Below, piece by piece: positions 43,851-52,972 of a stretch of DNA of 64,000 nt. The position numbers and the translations under genes are program-made. Where the stretch lies: contig NZ_SPDV01000009.1 in assembly GCF_004564275.1 (NCBI RefSeq), positions 1 to 64,000 of the forward strand, in the 5' to 3' direction. Below the pieces are notes generated by a model. The model did not search any database. It was not told the DNA's origin and saw only the letters and a program-made list of their open reading frames with translations. Numbering within the stretch: the stretch's first letter is position 1; each line of letters starts with the position of its first letter. The DNA is from Sphingomonas parva (ex Maeng et al. 2020). GTDB lineage: Bacteria; Pseudomonadota; Alphaproteobacteria; Sphingomonadales; Sphingomonadaceae.

Positions 43851-45928
43851 TGATCGAGGTTGACCCCGAGCTGATCGCCTTCCTGCGGGAGGAGGCGGAC
43901 CGCTGCCGCGACGACACGCTGCAGGACGAGCGCGAGACGGCGATCGATCGCTACAACGGCCGGCCTTATGGCGACGAGGAGGAGGGGCGCAGCCAGGTCG
44001 TTGCCCGGGATACGGCCGAGACCTGCGACTATATGACGATCTCGATCCTCCGGACGATCGTATCGGGGGATCGCGTCGTCGAGTTCGTCCATCGGGACAC
44101 CGATGCGGCGCGCCGCGCGACCGAGACGCTGATGCACCTGCTGATGGACGCACAGGACGGCTATCGCCTTCTCCACGACTGGCTGAAAGCCGGGCTGCTC
44201 GAGAAGAATGCGGTGGCGATGACCTGGGGCGAGCCCCAGCCGCCGCGGCGGATCGAGCGCATCGTGCCGGAGCCGCTGCTCGGCGAGATCGCACCGATCG
44301 AGGCGGAGGAGACGGGCACGAGCGACGCGCTCGGCCATCCGCTCTGGCGGGTGGTGATGCTGGCGCCGCAGCCGCCGCGCTTTCGCGACGCCGCGGTGCC
44401 GAACGAGGAATTCTATTGCTCCCCGGACGCCCGCACGATCGACGAAGCGGTGCTGAAAGGGCGGCGCGTCCGCCGCAGCGTCGGCGATCTCGTGGCGGCG
44501 GGCTTCGACGCCGAGGCGCTCGAGGCGGTCTGCGACGACGCCTTCGATACGCCGCTCGGCGCCGCGCGCGACGAGGACAGGTGGAACGGTGCGGATGCCC
44601 GCACCGGCCCCTCGCGCACGATCTGGTGGCACGAGGATTACGTCAAGTTCGACGCCGACGGGGACGGGGTTGCCGAGACGCTCTACGTGCAGCGTAGCGC
44701 CGATTTCAAAGTCTTCGCGATCGAGGCGCTGGAGGATCCGGACGACCATCCGTTCGAGGATTGGTGCCCAGTCCCGATGCCGCACCGCCGGATCGGCCAG
44801 AGCCTTGCCGACAAGGTGATGGACATCGAGCGGATCCGTACCGTGCTGCTCCGGCAGTCGCTCGACGGCATCTATCTCGCCAACAATCCCTCGACCTACG
44901 TCCACGAGGATTCGATCGGCGAGAACACGATCGAGGACCTGCTCAGCGTCCGGCCCGGCCGGCTGGTGCGCTGGCGGGGCGCGGTGCCGCCGGTCGAGCG
45001 CAGCGGCCATTTCGATCCCGGTGCGGGCTTCACCATGATCGAGATGATGAACGGAGAGCGCGAGAGCCGCACCGGCATCACCCGCCTGAACCAGGGCCTC
45101 GACGCCGAAGCGCTGAACCGGACCGCGACCGGCACCGCGCTGATGCAGGCGCAGGGGCAGCAGATGGAGGAATATCTCGCCCGCAACTTCGCCAACGCCC
45201 TGGCGCGGCTGTTCACCCGCAAGGCGCGGCTGCTGAAGCGCTACGGCCGTCCGATCGCGGTGCCGATCGACGGACGTTATGTCGAGGTGAACCCCGCCGA
45301 ATGGCCCGACGACATGGTGGCACGGGCCCGGGTCGGGCTCGGCTCGGGACGCAAGGAGCAGAGGCTCGCCTATCGCCGCGAGCTGATCGGCTACCAGAGC
45401 GAGGCGCTTCGCGCGGGCCTCGACATCGTCGACGCCAAGGGCTTCTACGAGAGCGCGCGCGGCCTGATCGGCGACATGGGGCTCGGCGATGCCGGCGCCT
45501 TCTTCCGCGATCCTGCCCAGCCACAGATCGACCCGTCGACCGGCCAGCCGGTGCAGAAGCCGCCGAAACCGGACCCGGCGCTGGTCCGGCTGGAAGCGGA
45601 AATGGCGCTGCGCCGCCAGGAGCTGCAGCTGAGGGCGGAAGAAGCGCAGGCGGCGCTGGCGCTCAAGCGAGCCGAAGCGGCGGAGCGCGCGTCGATCGCC
45701 CGAGACGAAGCCGCCGCCCGCCATCGGCTCGATGCCGAGGCGGCCGCGGCACGGCGCGAGGCGGAGCAGGCCCGCGCCCGGTTCGAGGCGGAGCTCGCCG
45801 AGATCAAGACCGCGCAGGAATATTCGCTCGAGCAGAGGAAGCTGGAGCTCGCGGCGCACGCCGGCGGACCCAGCGAAGGTCCGCCCGACCTGGCCGACAA
45901 CCGGCCGGGTGGTGACCTCAGCGAGTGA
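43850..45928 (+). CDS. phage portal protein
   Basis: A 692-residue portal of the large P22/SU10-like type. The N terminus (ELIAFLREEADRCRDDTLQDERETAIDRYNG) and VARDTAETCDYMTISILRTI followed by LLHDWLKAGLLEKNAVAMTW are characteristic. MNGERESRTGITRLNQGLDAEALNRTATG is the conserved central region, leading to the wing and crown. The last about 130 residues, from roughly 545 on, are a charged Ala/Glu/Arg coiled coil (helical barrel/crown). It forms the dodecameric DNA gate of the capsid. It is coupled to TerL by a one-base overlap. Confidence 0.88.
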   Translation: MIEVDPELIAFLREEADRCRDDTLQDERETAIDRYNGRPYGDEEEGRSQVVARDTAETCDYMTISILRTIVSGDRVVEFVHRDTDAARRATETLMHLLMDAQDGYRLLHDWLKAGLLEKNAVAMTWGEPQPPRRIERIVPEPLLGEIAPIEAEETGTSDALGHPLWRVVMLAPQPPRFRDAAVPNEEFYCSPDARTIDEAVLKGRRVRRSVGDLVAAGFDAEALEAVCDDAFDTPLGAARDEDRWNGADARTGPSRTIWWHEDYVKFDADGDGVAETLYVQRSADFKVFAIEALEDPDDHPFEDWCPVPMPHRRIGQSLADKVMDIERIRTVLLRQSLDGIYLANNPSTYVHEDSIGENTIEDLLSVRPGRLVRWRGAVPPVERSGHFDPGAGFTMIEMMNGERESRTGITRLNQGLDAEALNRTATGTALMQAQGQQMEEYLARNFANALARLFTRKARLLKRYGRPIAVPIDGRYVEVNPAEWPDDMVARARVGLGSGRKEQRLAYRRELIGYQSEALRAGLDIVDAKGFYESARGLIGDMGLGDAGAFFRDPAQPQIDPSTGQPVQKPPKPDPALVRLEAEMALRRQELQLRAEEAQAALALKRAEAAERASIARDEAAARHRLDAEAAAARREAEQARARFEAELAEIKTAQEYSLEQRKLELAAHAGGPSEGPPDLADNRPGGDLSE

Positions 45929-45950
45929 CCTGCGCGATCGAATGAGAAGA

Positions 45951-45973
45951 CGCGCCCCCGGGGAAGGGGCGCG
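45951..45973 (+). terminator. hairpin closing the packaging block
   Basis: Arms CGCGCCCC and GGGGCGCG (8 bp, perfect) with loop CGGGGAA lie 23 bases after the portal stop. There is no U tract, so termination strength is uncertain. Confidence 0.4.
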
Positions 45974-46011
45974 GCGGGACCGGCGACGCCGGGGGACGTA
46001 CAACCCCTGAC

Positions 46012-46290
46012 GTGAGCCCCAAGATGATCGAAGCCGTGATAGTGAGCCTGCCCCTGATCCTGATCGCGCTCGCGCGCCTCGTCGAGGCGGCGGCGATCGT
46101 CATCCTCGCCCGCCGCAGCGATGCGCCCCTGGCGCTTGCGGAAGACGGCGGCCGACGGCTGCGGCTGCGTACGACCTTTCGGCGGACCGACCCCGGCGGC
46201 CGGGCCGTGTTGGAGGAGGAGGCTCGGCAGCCAAGGTCTCCGGCCGGATCGGCGAACCCAGACGAAGGGCGGGGACGCGGGAAGGCATAG
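46012..46290 (+). CDS. small membrane-anchored hypothetical protein
   Basis: A 92-residue frame with one hydrophobic helix near the start (IEAVIVSLPLILIALARLVE) and a basic, low-complexity tail. GTG 46012 or ATG 46024 are possible starts, neither with a good ribosome-binding site. It could be a phage holin-like or unrelated protein; evidence for expression is weak. Confidence 0.35.
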   Translation: MSPKMIEAVIVSLPLILIALARLVEAAAIVILARRSDAPLALAEDGGRRLRLRTTFRRTDPGGRAVLEEEARQPRSPAGSANPDEGRGRGKA

Positions 46291-46356
46291 CCGAACCTCG
46301 ACGCCGCAGTTAGACCCTTGCCGGGCCGCAGAATCGCGCGCCCAAGGGGAGGTTCG

Positions 46357-47985
46357 ATGTTCAGCTTTCGACAGTCCGGTACGCGCGCGCCGGCGCTTCT
46401 GCTCGCGACCTGGAGCGCGGCGCTCGTGACGACGCCCGCTGCGGCCGCTCCGCCCACGGCGCCGCCGCGGATCATCGAGATCGACGTCGCCAAGGCCGGC
46501 GATCCGATCAACCGCTTCTTCGATCTCTCGGTCGGCGCCGACTATCCGGGCACGCTGATCCGCCCCGACAGCCAGGCGCAGCTGGCGATCGCGGCCGACG
46601 AGCTCGGCTTCCGCTACATCCGCTTCCACGCCATCTTCCACGACGTGCTGGGCACGCTGCGCATCGTCGACGGCAAGCCGGCCTACGACTGGACGAAGAT
46701 CGACCAGCTCTACGATGCCCTGCTCGCGAAGAAGGTGAAGCCGTTCGTCGAGCTCGGCTTCACGCCGGAGGCGCTGAAGACCTCCGACAACAAGATCTTC
46801 TACTGGAACGGCAACACGTCCCATCCGGGGCTCGAAGGCTGGGCCAATCTCGTCGCCGCCTTCGTCTCCCATCTTCGCGAACGCTATGGCGAGGACGAGG
46901 TGCGCAGCTGGTATTTCGAGGTGTGGAACGAGCCCAACCTCTCCGGCTTCTGGGAAGGCGGCGACCAGAAGGCCTATTTCGAGCTGTACGACGTCACTGC
47001 GAGGACCATCAAGGCGATCGATCCGACGCTGCGGGTCGGAGGACCCTCGACGGCGGGCGCGGCGTGGGTCCCCGAGTTCCTCGATCATGTCGCGAAGAGC
47101 GGCGCCAAAGTGGATTTCGTCACCACGCACACCTACGGCGTCGACGGCGGCTTCCTCGACGAAAAGGGGCAGGACGACAACAAGCCCTCGACCAATCCGG
47201 ACGCGGTGATCGGCGACGTGCGGCGTGTGCGCGAGCAGATCGCGGCCTCGCGCTTCCCGGACCTTCCGCTGTTCTTCACCGAGTGGAGCGCGAGCTACAA
47301 TCCGCGCGACCCGGTCCACGACAGCTACATCAGCGCCGCCTACATCCTCTCACGGCTGAAGGGCACCCAGCCCTTCGCGCAGGGGATGAGCTACTGGACT
47401 TACAGCGACCTGTTCGAGGAAGCCGGGCCGCCGCCGACGCCATTCCACGGCGGCTTCGGCCTGATGAACCGCGAGGGGATCCGCAAGCTGGCCTGGTTCG
47501 CCTACAAATATCTGGCCGCGCTGAAGGGGCGGGAGGTCGCGACCGCCGATACCGAGACCTGGGCGGCGACGGACAGCGGCGCCGCCGCGGCGCTGGTCTG
47601 GGACTGGACGTTGCCGGAGCAGACGATCAGCAACCGGCCGTTCTTCACCAAGGTCCTGCCGGCGAAGCCGACCGGAACGGCGCAGGTGCGGTTCAAAGGC
47701 CTGCAGCCGGGCCCGTACCGGCTCCGGGTCCGCCGCACCGGCTTTCGCGCGAACGATGCCCACACCGCCTGGATCGAGATGGGCGCGCCCGCCGATCTCA
47801 GCCCGCAGCAGCGGGAGACGCTGCAGGCCCTCGCCGCCGACAAACCCGAGCGACAGTCGATGGTGAGAGTGCCGGCAAGCGGACGCTTCGACCTGCGCCT
47901 GCCGATGAAGAGCAACGACGTATTGCTGGTCGAGCTCGTGCCTGCCGGGGGTAAGGCGGCTTCGGCAAGCGGGGCTCAAGACTAG
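46357..47985 (+). CDS. GH39 family glycosidase (beta-xylosidase-like), exported
   Basis: A 542-residue enzyme. The signal peptide is about 31 residues (ending PAAAAPP). The (beta/alpha)8 barrel carries the acid/base Glu192 in YFEVWNEPNLSGFW and the nucleophile Glu309 in LFFTEWSASYNPRD, both as in GH39 xylosidases and iduronidases. Supporting stretches are YIRFHAIFHD and THTYGVDGG. A C-terminal beta domain follows. It should hydrolyse xylosides or related glycosides. It has its own ribosome-binding site (AGGGGAGG) and no link to virion genes on either side. Confidence 0.9.
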   Translation: MFSFRQSGTRAPALLLATWSAALVTTPAAAAPPTAPPRIIEIDVAKAGDPINRFFDLSVGADYPGTLIRPDSQAQLAIAADELGFRYIRFHAIFHDVLGTLRIVDGKPAYDWTKIDQLYDALLAKKVKPFVELGFTPEALKTSDNKIFYWNGNTSHPGLEGWANLVAAFVSHLRERYGEDEVRSWYFEVWNEPNLSGFWEGGDQKAYFELYDVTARTIKAIDPTLRVGGPSTAGAAWVPEFLDHVAKSGAKVDFVTTHTYGVDGGFLDEKGQDDNKPSTNPDAVIGDVRRVREQIAASRFPDLPLFFTEWSASYNPRDPVHDSYISAAYILSRLKGTQPFAQGMSYWTYSDLFEEAGPPPTPFHGGFGLMNREGIRKLAWFAYKYLAALKGREVATADTETWAATDSGAAAALVWDWTLPEQTISNRPFFTKVLPAKPTGTAQVRFKGLQPGPYRLRVRRTGFRANDAHTAWIEMGAPADLSPQQRETLQALAADKPERQSMVRVPASGRFDLRLPMKSNDVLLVELVPAGGKAASASGAQD

Positions 47986-48153
47986 TCGGGGCGGCGGCTG
48001 CGTCCCGCACATTTCCGCATTTTTCCGTCAACGGCCGCACGCGCGGAGTCGCCGGTCCGGAGATTTGCCGAGACTGGACGTGGAATTCGTTACGCATCCG
48101 GCGCATTGCGCCATCGGGACAGAGCCGCACGAGCGGCCGAAGGATGCGCGGCG

Positions 48154-48327
48154 ATGAAGTGGAAGGGCAGGATCTCGAGCGCTCTGGCGCGGCTGGCGGA
48201 GGGTTTCCTCGCCGGTCTTGTCGTTCTCGCGGTTGCCAACATCGGTTTCGTCGCGGCCGATGGCGGCAGCGATCACGCCCAGGCCCGCCGCTCCTCGTTC
48301 CTCGCGCTGGACGTCCTCGCCCGCTGA
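48154..48327 (+). CDS. 57-residue membrane peptide
   Basis: MKWKGRISSALARLAEGFLA is followed by a hydrophobic helix (GLVVLAVANIGFVAADGG) and a short polar tail. A weak AGGATG precedes the ATG. Function unknown. Confidence 0.4.
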   Translation: MKWKGRISSALARLAEGFLAGLVVLAVANIGFVAADGGSDHAQARRSSFLALDVLAR

Positions 48328-48375
48328 CGCGGGACGCACCACAGCAAAGCATCGGCCGCCTCCAGCGACCGCACC

Positions 48376-49134
48376 CTATTTGAGCTCGAGCGCCGCCTTG
48401 ACGGTGTCGACATAGCTCGGGCCGACCTGGACGTTGGTGCTGTCGGTGAGGACGACGTGCATCGTCCGCCCGGCGCGGCGGACCTCCGCCACCCGGTCCG
48501 GCCGGACGAAGGCGGAGCGATGGACGCGGATCAGCGCACTGCCGGCGAGCTTCTCCTCGAGCGCAGCCATGGTGATGCGGAGCAGGTGGCTGCGCACCGC
48601 CGTATGGAGCAGGACGTAGTCGCGCGCGGCCTCGATCCAGTCGATATCCTCGATCGGCACGCGGCGCTGGCCGTTGGTCTCGAGGATCCAGAAGGCAAGC
48701 TCGGACGAGGCGCCGCCGGCACGCAGGGAATCGACCTCGGCCTCGAGCGCGCTGACCCGACCCGCCTGCTCGCGCAGGGTGCGGCGGCGCCGCGCCCGCT
48801 CGACCGCCTGGCGCAGGCGATCGAAGCGCACCGGCTTCAGCAGATAATCGGCCGCCTCGACCTCAAACGCGTCGGGCGCGTAATGTTCGTGGGCGGTGAC
48901 GAAGACGAGCTCCGGGCGCGGGGTGATGTCGAGCGCCGCCGCGGTGCGCAGACCGTTGCGGCCGGGCATCTGCACGTCGAGCACGACGAGATCCGGCTTC
49001 AGCGCGGCAATCGCGGCAAGCGCCTGATCGCCGTCCTCGGCCTCGCCGACGACCTCGACCCCGCCGATGTCCCCGAAGAATGTCTTGAGCCTGTCGAGCG
49101 CCAACGGCTCGTCATCGACCAGAAGTACGCGCAT
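48376..49134 (-). CDS. LytTR response regulator
   Basis: A 252-residue AlgR/LytR-type regulator. The receiver has VLLVDDEPLALDRLKTFF, LVVLDVQMPGRNG (acceptor Asp), VFVTAHEHYAPDAFE and YLLKPVRFDRL. A linker leads to the LytTR DNA-binding domain (IPIEDIDWIEA-like start, LLHTAVRSHLLRITMAALEE, LIRVHRSAFVRPDRV). It pairs with the LytS-type kinase whose gene ends 56 bases upstream, and would bind direct repeats in promoters. Confidence 0.92.
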   Translation of the reverse strand: MRVLLVDDEPLALDRLKTFFGDIGGVEVVGEAEDGDQALAAIAALKPDLVVLDVQMPGRNGLRTAAALDITPRPELVFVTAHEHYAPDAFEVEAADYLLKPVRFDRLRQAVERARRRRTLREQAGRVSALEAEVDSLRAGGASSELAFWILETNGQRRVPIEDIDWIEAARDYVLLHTAVRSHLLRITMAALEEKLAGSALIRVHRSAFVRPDRVAEVRRAGRTMHVVLTDSTNVQVGPSYVDTVKAALELK

Positions 49135-49190
49135 CCCCGCTCCACGTAACCCGCGGAGCCCGACCGAGACGGTGACTCCGCTGCCAGAGT

Positions 49191-50357
49191 CTATACCGCA
49201 ACGCTTTTCGGCTTGTCACGCCGCCGCGCCGCCGCGGGCGCCGCCGGCGCCGGGCTGTCGCCGGCGGGATCGGCGGTGCGCCCGTCCCGTTTCGAGGCAG
49301 GAATGCGGATCTCGGCCGAGAACAGGCGTTCGTCGGCATCTGTCGTCAGGCTGGCGGCGGCGCCGTAGACCGCCTCGAGGCGTCGGCGAACGTTGGCGAG
49401 CCCGACGCCCGCGCCTGCACTCGACTCCTCTTCGGGCAGGTCGACACGGTCGTTCTCGACGCGGATACACACCATGCCGCCCTCAAGACGCGCAGCGATG
49501 CGGATCGTGACCAGGCCGCGCGCGGGGGCAACCCCGTGCTTCACCGCATTCTCCACGAGCGGCTGGACGAGAAAGCCGGGAATCAGCTGGCCGCCGGCCG
49601 CAGGCTCGCACGAAAGCGCAATGCTCAGCTTGCGGCCGAAGCGAACCGCCTCGATGTCGAGATATTCCTCGACCAGCGACAGCTCCTCGTCGACCGGGAC
49701 CAGCTCGGAAGGATCGAAGGCGAGGGACGTGCGGAGGAAACGCGAGAGCTTCTCGGTCATCTCCTCGGCATCGTCGTTCCGCCGGGTGACGATCAGCGCC
49801 GAGATCGAATTCAGCGTATTGAACAGGAAATGCGGATTGAGCTGGTAGCGCAGGGCGGTGAGCTGGGCCTGCTGGGCGCGCTCGCGCGCCTCCGCGAGCT
49901 GGCGATCGCGCGCCGCGCTCCACCGCCGCGCGAACGCGAACTGAAACAGCGCGACGTTCACCGCGAAGACGCAGAAATAGTTGAACGCGGCGCCGAACCG
50001 GCGGCGCATGTTCTGCGGCAGGTCCTGCCAGGTCTCCATGAAATTGCGTTCGACGAGGCTGGTGACCAGATAGTCGAACAGGGTCTGGGCCAGTGCGGCG
50101 GCGACCACGCCGGCGAGCAGGATCGCGGCGCGCTGCAGGTTCGGCCAGCCGAGCGTCCGCCGATAGAGCGCGAACAGGCCGAGCGCGAGGAGCATCGACA
50201 GCAGGACGGCGGACCCGTCGAGGGCAACGCTGGCGAGATCGCGCGTGCGGTGCCGCTCGAGCATCATCGGCAGGAAGATCAGCAGGATGAACAGCCAGAG
50301 ACCGACGGTGTGGAAGATCGCCTCGCGCCAGGACGCATGGGCCTTGAGATCGTGCAA
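49191..50357 (-). CDS. LytS-type sensor histidine kinase
   Basis: About 388 residues. Four membrane helices occupy the first about 150 residues. They are followed by the His_kinase signature LTALRYQLNPHFLFNTLNSI (phospho-acceptor His in NPHFLFN), VDEELSLVEEYLDIEAVRFG, the ATPase stretch PGFLVQPLVENAVKHGV, and GAGVGLANVRRRLEAVYG. The chosen TTG at 50357 has AGGGGAAG upstream; the frame is open to a GTG at 50402 without a ribosome-binding site. It is the partner of the downstream LytTR regulator. Confidence 0.88.
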   Translation of the reverse strand: MHDLKAHASWREAIFHTVGLWLFILLIFLPMMLERHRTRDLASVALDGSAVLLSMLLALGLFALYRRTLGWPNLQRAAILLAGVVAAALAQTLFDYLVTSLVERNFMETWQDLPQNMRRRFGAAFNYFCVFAVNVALFQFAFARRWSAARDRQLAEARERAQQAQLTALRYQLNPHFLFNTLNSISALIVTRRNDDAEEMTEKLSRFLRTSLAFDPSELVPVDEELSLVEEYLDIEAVRFGRKLSIALSCEPAAGGQLIPGFLVQPLVENAVKHGVAPARGLVTIRIAARLEGGMVCIRVENDRVDLPEEESSAGAGVGLANVRRRLEAVYGAAASLTTDADERLFSAEIRIPASKRDGRTADPAGDSPAPAAPAAARRRDKPKSVAV

Positions 50358-50605
50358 GCTTCGCTTCCCCTGGACGCATCGTGCGGTGCGCGCCCCTGTC
50401 ACGTTCGAAGCCGCGGGCCGTGGCAGGGAGACGCCTGCGGCCTAGGTGGCGGAAAAGCGCGACCGGAGCAATCGGACATGTGCCGCCACGCCGAGAGGGG
50501 GGAGACGAAGGACACGGGAAAGTCGATGCAAGCGGGTCCTGCAAAAAGGAGCGGTTTGTGCCACCTGGCGTTCCATGATATGCCAGATGGCAAGGAGACG
50601 TGCGG

Positions 50606-51025
50606 ATGGCATCCCTGGCCGACGAATTTCATCATCGTGCCGCAACACCAATCGCGGCGGATGACGCCCGTGCCGACGCGGTGGCGGTGAAGGCGCTTGC
50701 GCGGGCCTTCAGCGCGTGGCGACTGGGCGGGAGCGGCGCCGCCGAGCTCGCCGGCGTGTCGCTGCGAACCTGGCACCGGATGAAGAACGGGACCTGGGCG
50801 GGCACGCTCAGCCGCGACCAGAGGCTGCGGGCGAGCGCGCTGATCGGCCTCTACAAGGGGCTCCATCTCTATTTCGGCGACGCGCTTGCGGACAAATGGC
50901 CGAAGATGGCCAACAATGGCCCGTTGTTCGGAGGGCGTTCCCCGGTAGAGGTAATGGCCGAAGGCGGGCTGCCGGCGATCCTCGAGGCGCGGCGCTACGT
51001 CGATGCCGCGCGAGGCGGTATGTGA
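50606..51025 (+). CDS. MbcA/ParS/Xre-family antitoxin
   Basis: A 139-residue protein. The Xre-like N-terminal part contains AFSAWRLGGSGAAELAGVSL and RTWHRMKNGTWAG. The C-terminal toxin-binding domain has NNGPLFGGRSPVEVMAEGGL and LEARRYVDAARGG, the defining end of this antitoxin family. ATG 50606 follows AAGGAGA by seven bases; a GTG two codons earlier is possible. Its stop overlaps the RES toxin start (ATGTGA). It should neutralise the toxin and repress the operon. Confidence 0.9.
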   Translation: MASLADEFHHRAATPIAADDARADAVAVKALARAFSAWRLGGSGAAELAGVSLRTWHRMKNGTWAGTLSRDQRLRASALIGLYKGLHLYFGDALADKWPKMANNGPLFGGRSPVEVMAEGGLPAILEARRYVDAARGGM

Positions 51026-51678
51026 TTCCGCCGCTCGCGGAGATCGCCCAGCAACGCACCGTCCGCCTGATCCCGACCGCTTACTGGAAGCCGCCGGTGC
51101 TGCGGCCGCTGGTCGACGACGAGGAAGAGCTGGCGCTGCTCGAGAGCCTGGAGGGGCTGACCAGCCGCAGGCTGACCGCGCCGGCAGCGCCGCGCGATTA
51201 CGATCGCTGGGGAAGCTCCTACATCCAGGCAGCCTTCACCTACACGCGGCGAGGCGGAAATCGCTTCAACGACGAGGCGCGCGGCGCCTGGTATGCGGGT
51301 TTCCACGACCGGACCTCGCTCGCCGAGGTCGCCTTCCACAAGACGCGCGAGCTGGGCTTCATCGGCCATTTCCATGACGAGGTGCAGTATCGCGCGCTCC
51401 ACGCCTCGTTCATCGGCCGGTTCCACGACATCCGGGGCATGACGCCGGCGCCGGCCTGCCTCGATCCCGACCCGGCCGTCGGCTACCCCGAGGGTCAGAG
51501 GCTCGCCGCCGAGCTCGCCGCCGCCGGCTCGCGCGGGCTGCTCTACCCCTCCGTGCGCGATCCCGGCGGCGTGTGCCTCGTCGCCTTTCAGGAGAACGTC
51601 GTGCAGGACGTCTCGCCCGGCGCCGCCTGGACGCTGACCTGGAGCGGCACAGCCGAGTGGCGCGCGACGCCCGCCTGA
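51022..51678 (+). CDS. RES-domain NAD+-degrading toxin
   Basis: A 218-residue toxin of the RES/MbcT family (PF08808). The name-giving residues fit Arg81 in GGNRFND, Glu102 in LAEVAFHKTRE and Ser177 in RGLLYPSVRDPGG. Family members consume NAD+ by hydrolysis or phosphorolysis and are restrained by the Xre antitoxin. The GTG start overlaps the antitoxin stop by four bases. The pair lies between phage blocks A and B, where such modules often act in stabilisation or anti-phage defence. Confidence 0.9.
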   Translation: MIPPLAEIAQQRTVRLIPTAYWKPPVLRPLVDDEEELALLESLEGLTSRRLTAPAAPRDYDRWGSSYIQAAFTYTRRGGNRFNDEARGAWYAGFHDRTSLAEVAFHKTRELGFIGHFHDEVQYRALHASFIGRFHDIRGMTPAPACLDPDPAVGYPEGQRLAAELAAAGSRGLLYPSVRDPGGVCLVAFQENVVQDVSPGAAWTLTWSGTAEWRATPA

Positions 51679-51714
51679 CGGATTTGCGGGTCGGCCGACG
51701 AGCCGCGGCGCACG

Positions 51715-52878
51715 TCAGACGATCTTCCGGCCGAAGCCTGCACCCACCCGGTGCGGAGGACGAAGCATTTCGCGGCCGCCCCGCGGTATGCCGGAGGCCT
51801 GGAAAGCCGCGTCGTCGGCCGGGGCGACATCGAACGCCGTCGCCAGGCCGGTCTGCGGACCGCCAGGCGCGATGCCGACGGTGCCGCCGCTCCTGTGCCC
51901 TCGATAGGCCTCGATCATTCGCTCGAACGCCTGGTCGCCGAGCGTGTGACCGGGCTCGGTGCCGGCAAGCGGAGTGCCGGCACGCGCGGCGAGTTCGGTG
52001 AGCTCGACATAGTCGACGAAGGTGCGCAGCTGGTCGGGATCGCCGCGCCAGCCGCGGATCGCGGCGCGCTGCTCGCGCCAGCGGGCGACCTGTTCCTCGG
52101 TTTCGCGCTCCTGCTCGGTCCGACGGGCGGAACGCTCGCTTTCGCGATGTTCGGCCTCGGCCTCTCGGCTGCCGACGATACGACCGGGCGCATAGACGGC
52201 GGCGAGGCACGGCACGACGGCGTCGGTCGCGACGATGACCGGAACGGCGGCCGCGAGACCATCGCCGGACAAGGCGCGCTCCAGCGCCTGATGGACGCGA
52301 AGGTGGCGGAGGCGATCGGCCAGCCAGGTGGAGAGATTGGCGCGGACATCCTCCTCGTCGCCGAGCTGCGCCCAATCGCGGAGCGGGTGACGGCGAAGCG
52401 CCTCGAGCAGCGGAGCAAGGCCGCAGGTGGAGAGAGTGCGATCGGCGTCGATGAAGCCGCCCGCCCAGGATGCAGCGCGGCCATCCGATAGCGAGCCGAC
52501 GATGTCGGCGGCTGCTGCGCCGCCGAAATCGTAGCCACAACGATCATCGAAATAGACGCAGGCGAGCCGCTGCTCGGCGCGTCCTGCGGCGTCGCTCGCC
52601 TCTCCTTCGGGCGAGATGTCGATCCCGATCGCGGCAAGCGCCCGGTCCGAAGCGAGCCGCTCGACCCGGGCGTTGAACGTCTCCCAGCCGGCGATGGACA
52701 CGGCGGCTGGCGGCAACGTCAGGCACAGATCGGACATGTAGGTGCGCAATGAGGCGAGAAGCGGGGCGAGCAGGGCCTCGGCCGTGTCGCTGCGACCGCA
52801 ACCCAGCGCGGCGGCGAGTGCGCGATCGAATTCCGCGCGCCCGCCCTCGTCCCGCAGCAGATCGACCGAAAAGCCCAC
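51715..52878 (-). CDS. hypothetical protein, 387 residues
   Basis: No recognised domain. It is largely helical with a basic/acidic coiled-coil stretch at about residues 235-265 (REAEAEHRESERSARRTEQE). There is no signal peptide or membrane helix. Cysteines occur in LGCGRSD, DLCLTLPP and YFDDRCGYDFGG. Codon use matches its neighbours. It is isolated, so no context for function. Confidence 0.5.
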   Translation of the reverse strand: MGFSVDLLRDEGGRAEFDRALAAALGCGRSDTAEALLAPLLASLRTYMSDLCLTLPPAAVSIAGWETFNARVERLASDRALAAIGIDISPEGEASDAAGRAEQRLACVYFDDRCGYDFGGAAAADIVGSLSDGRAASWAGGFIDADRTLSTCGLAPLLEALRRHPLRDWAQLGDEEDVRANLSTWLADRLRHLRVHQALERALSGDGLAAAVPVIVATDAVVPCLAAVYAPGRIVGSREAEAEHRESERSARRTEQERETEEQVARWREQRAAIRGWRGDPDQLRTFVDYVELTELAARAGTPLAGTEPGHTLGDQAFERMIEAYRGHRSGGTVGIAPGGPQTGLATAFDVAPADDAAFQASGIPRGGREMLRPPHRVGAGFGRKIV

Positions 52879-52972
52879 GAACGTCCTCGCCCGGTGCGCA
52901 AATGTCTTTGCCTAGCCGAAGAGGGTTAACGAACGGTCGCGGCTCCGGTCGGTTTGCGGCGCGCGCGGACGC

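Noticed and set aside
43826-47319. Long minus-strand frames (725 and 624 codons) opposite the portal and GH39 genes
   Set aside because: They mirror coding genes on the plus strand and have no ribosome-binding sites or motifs.
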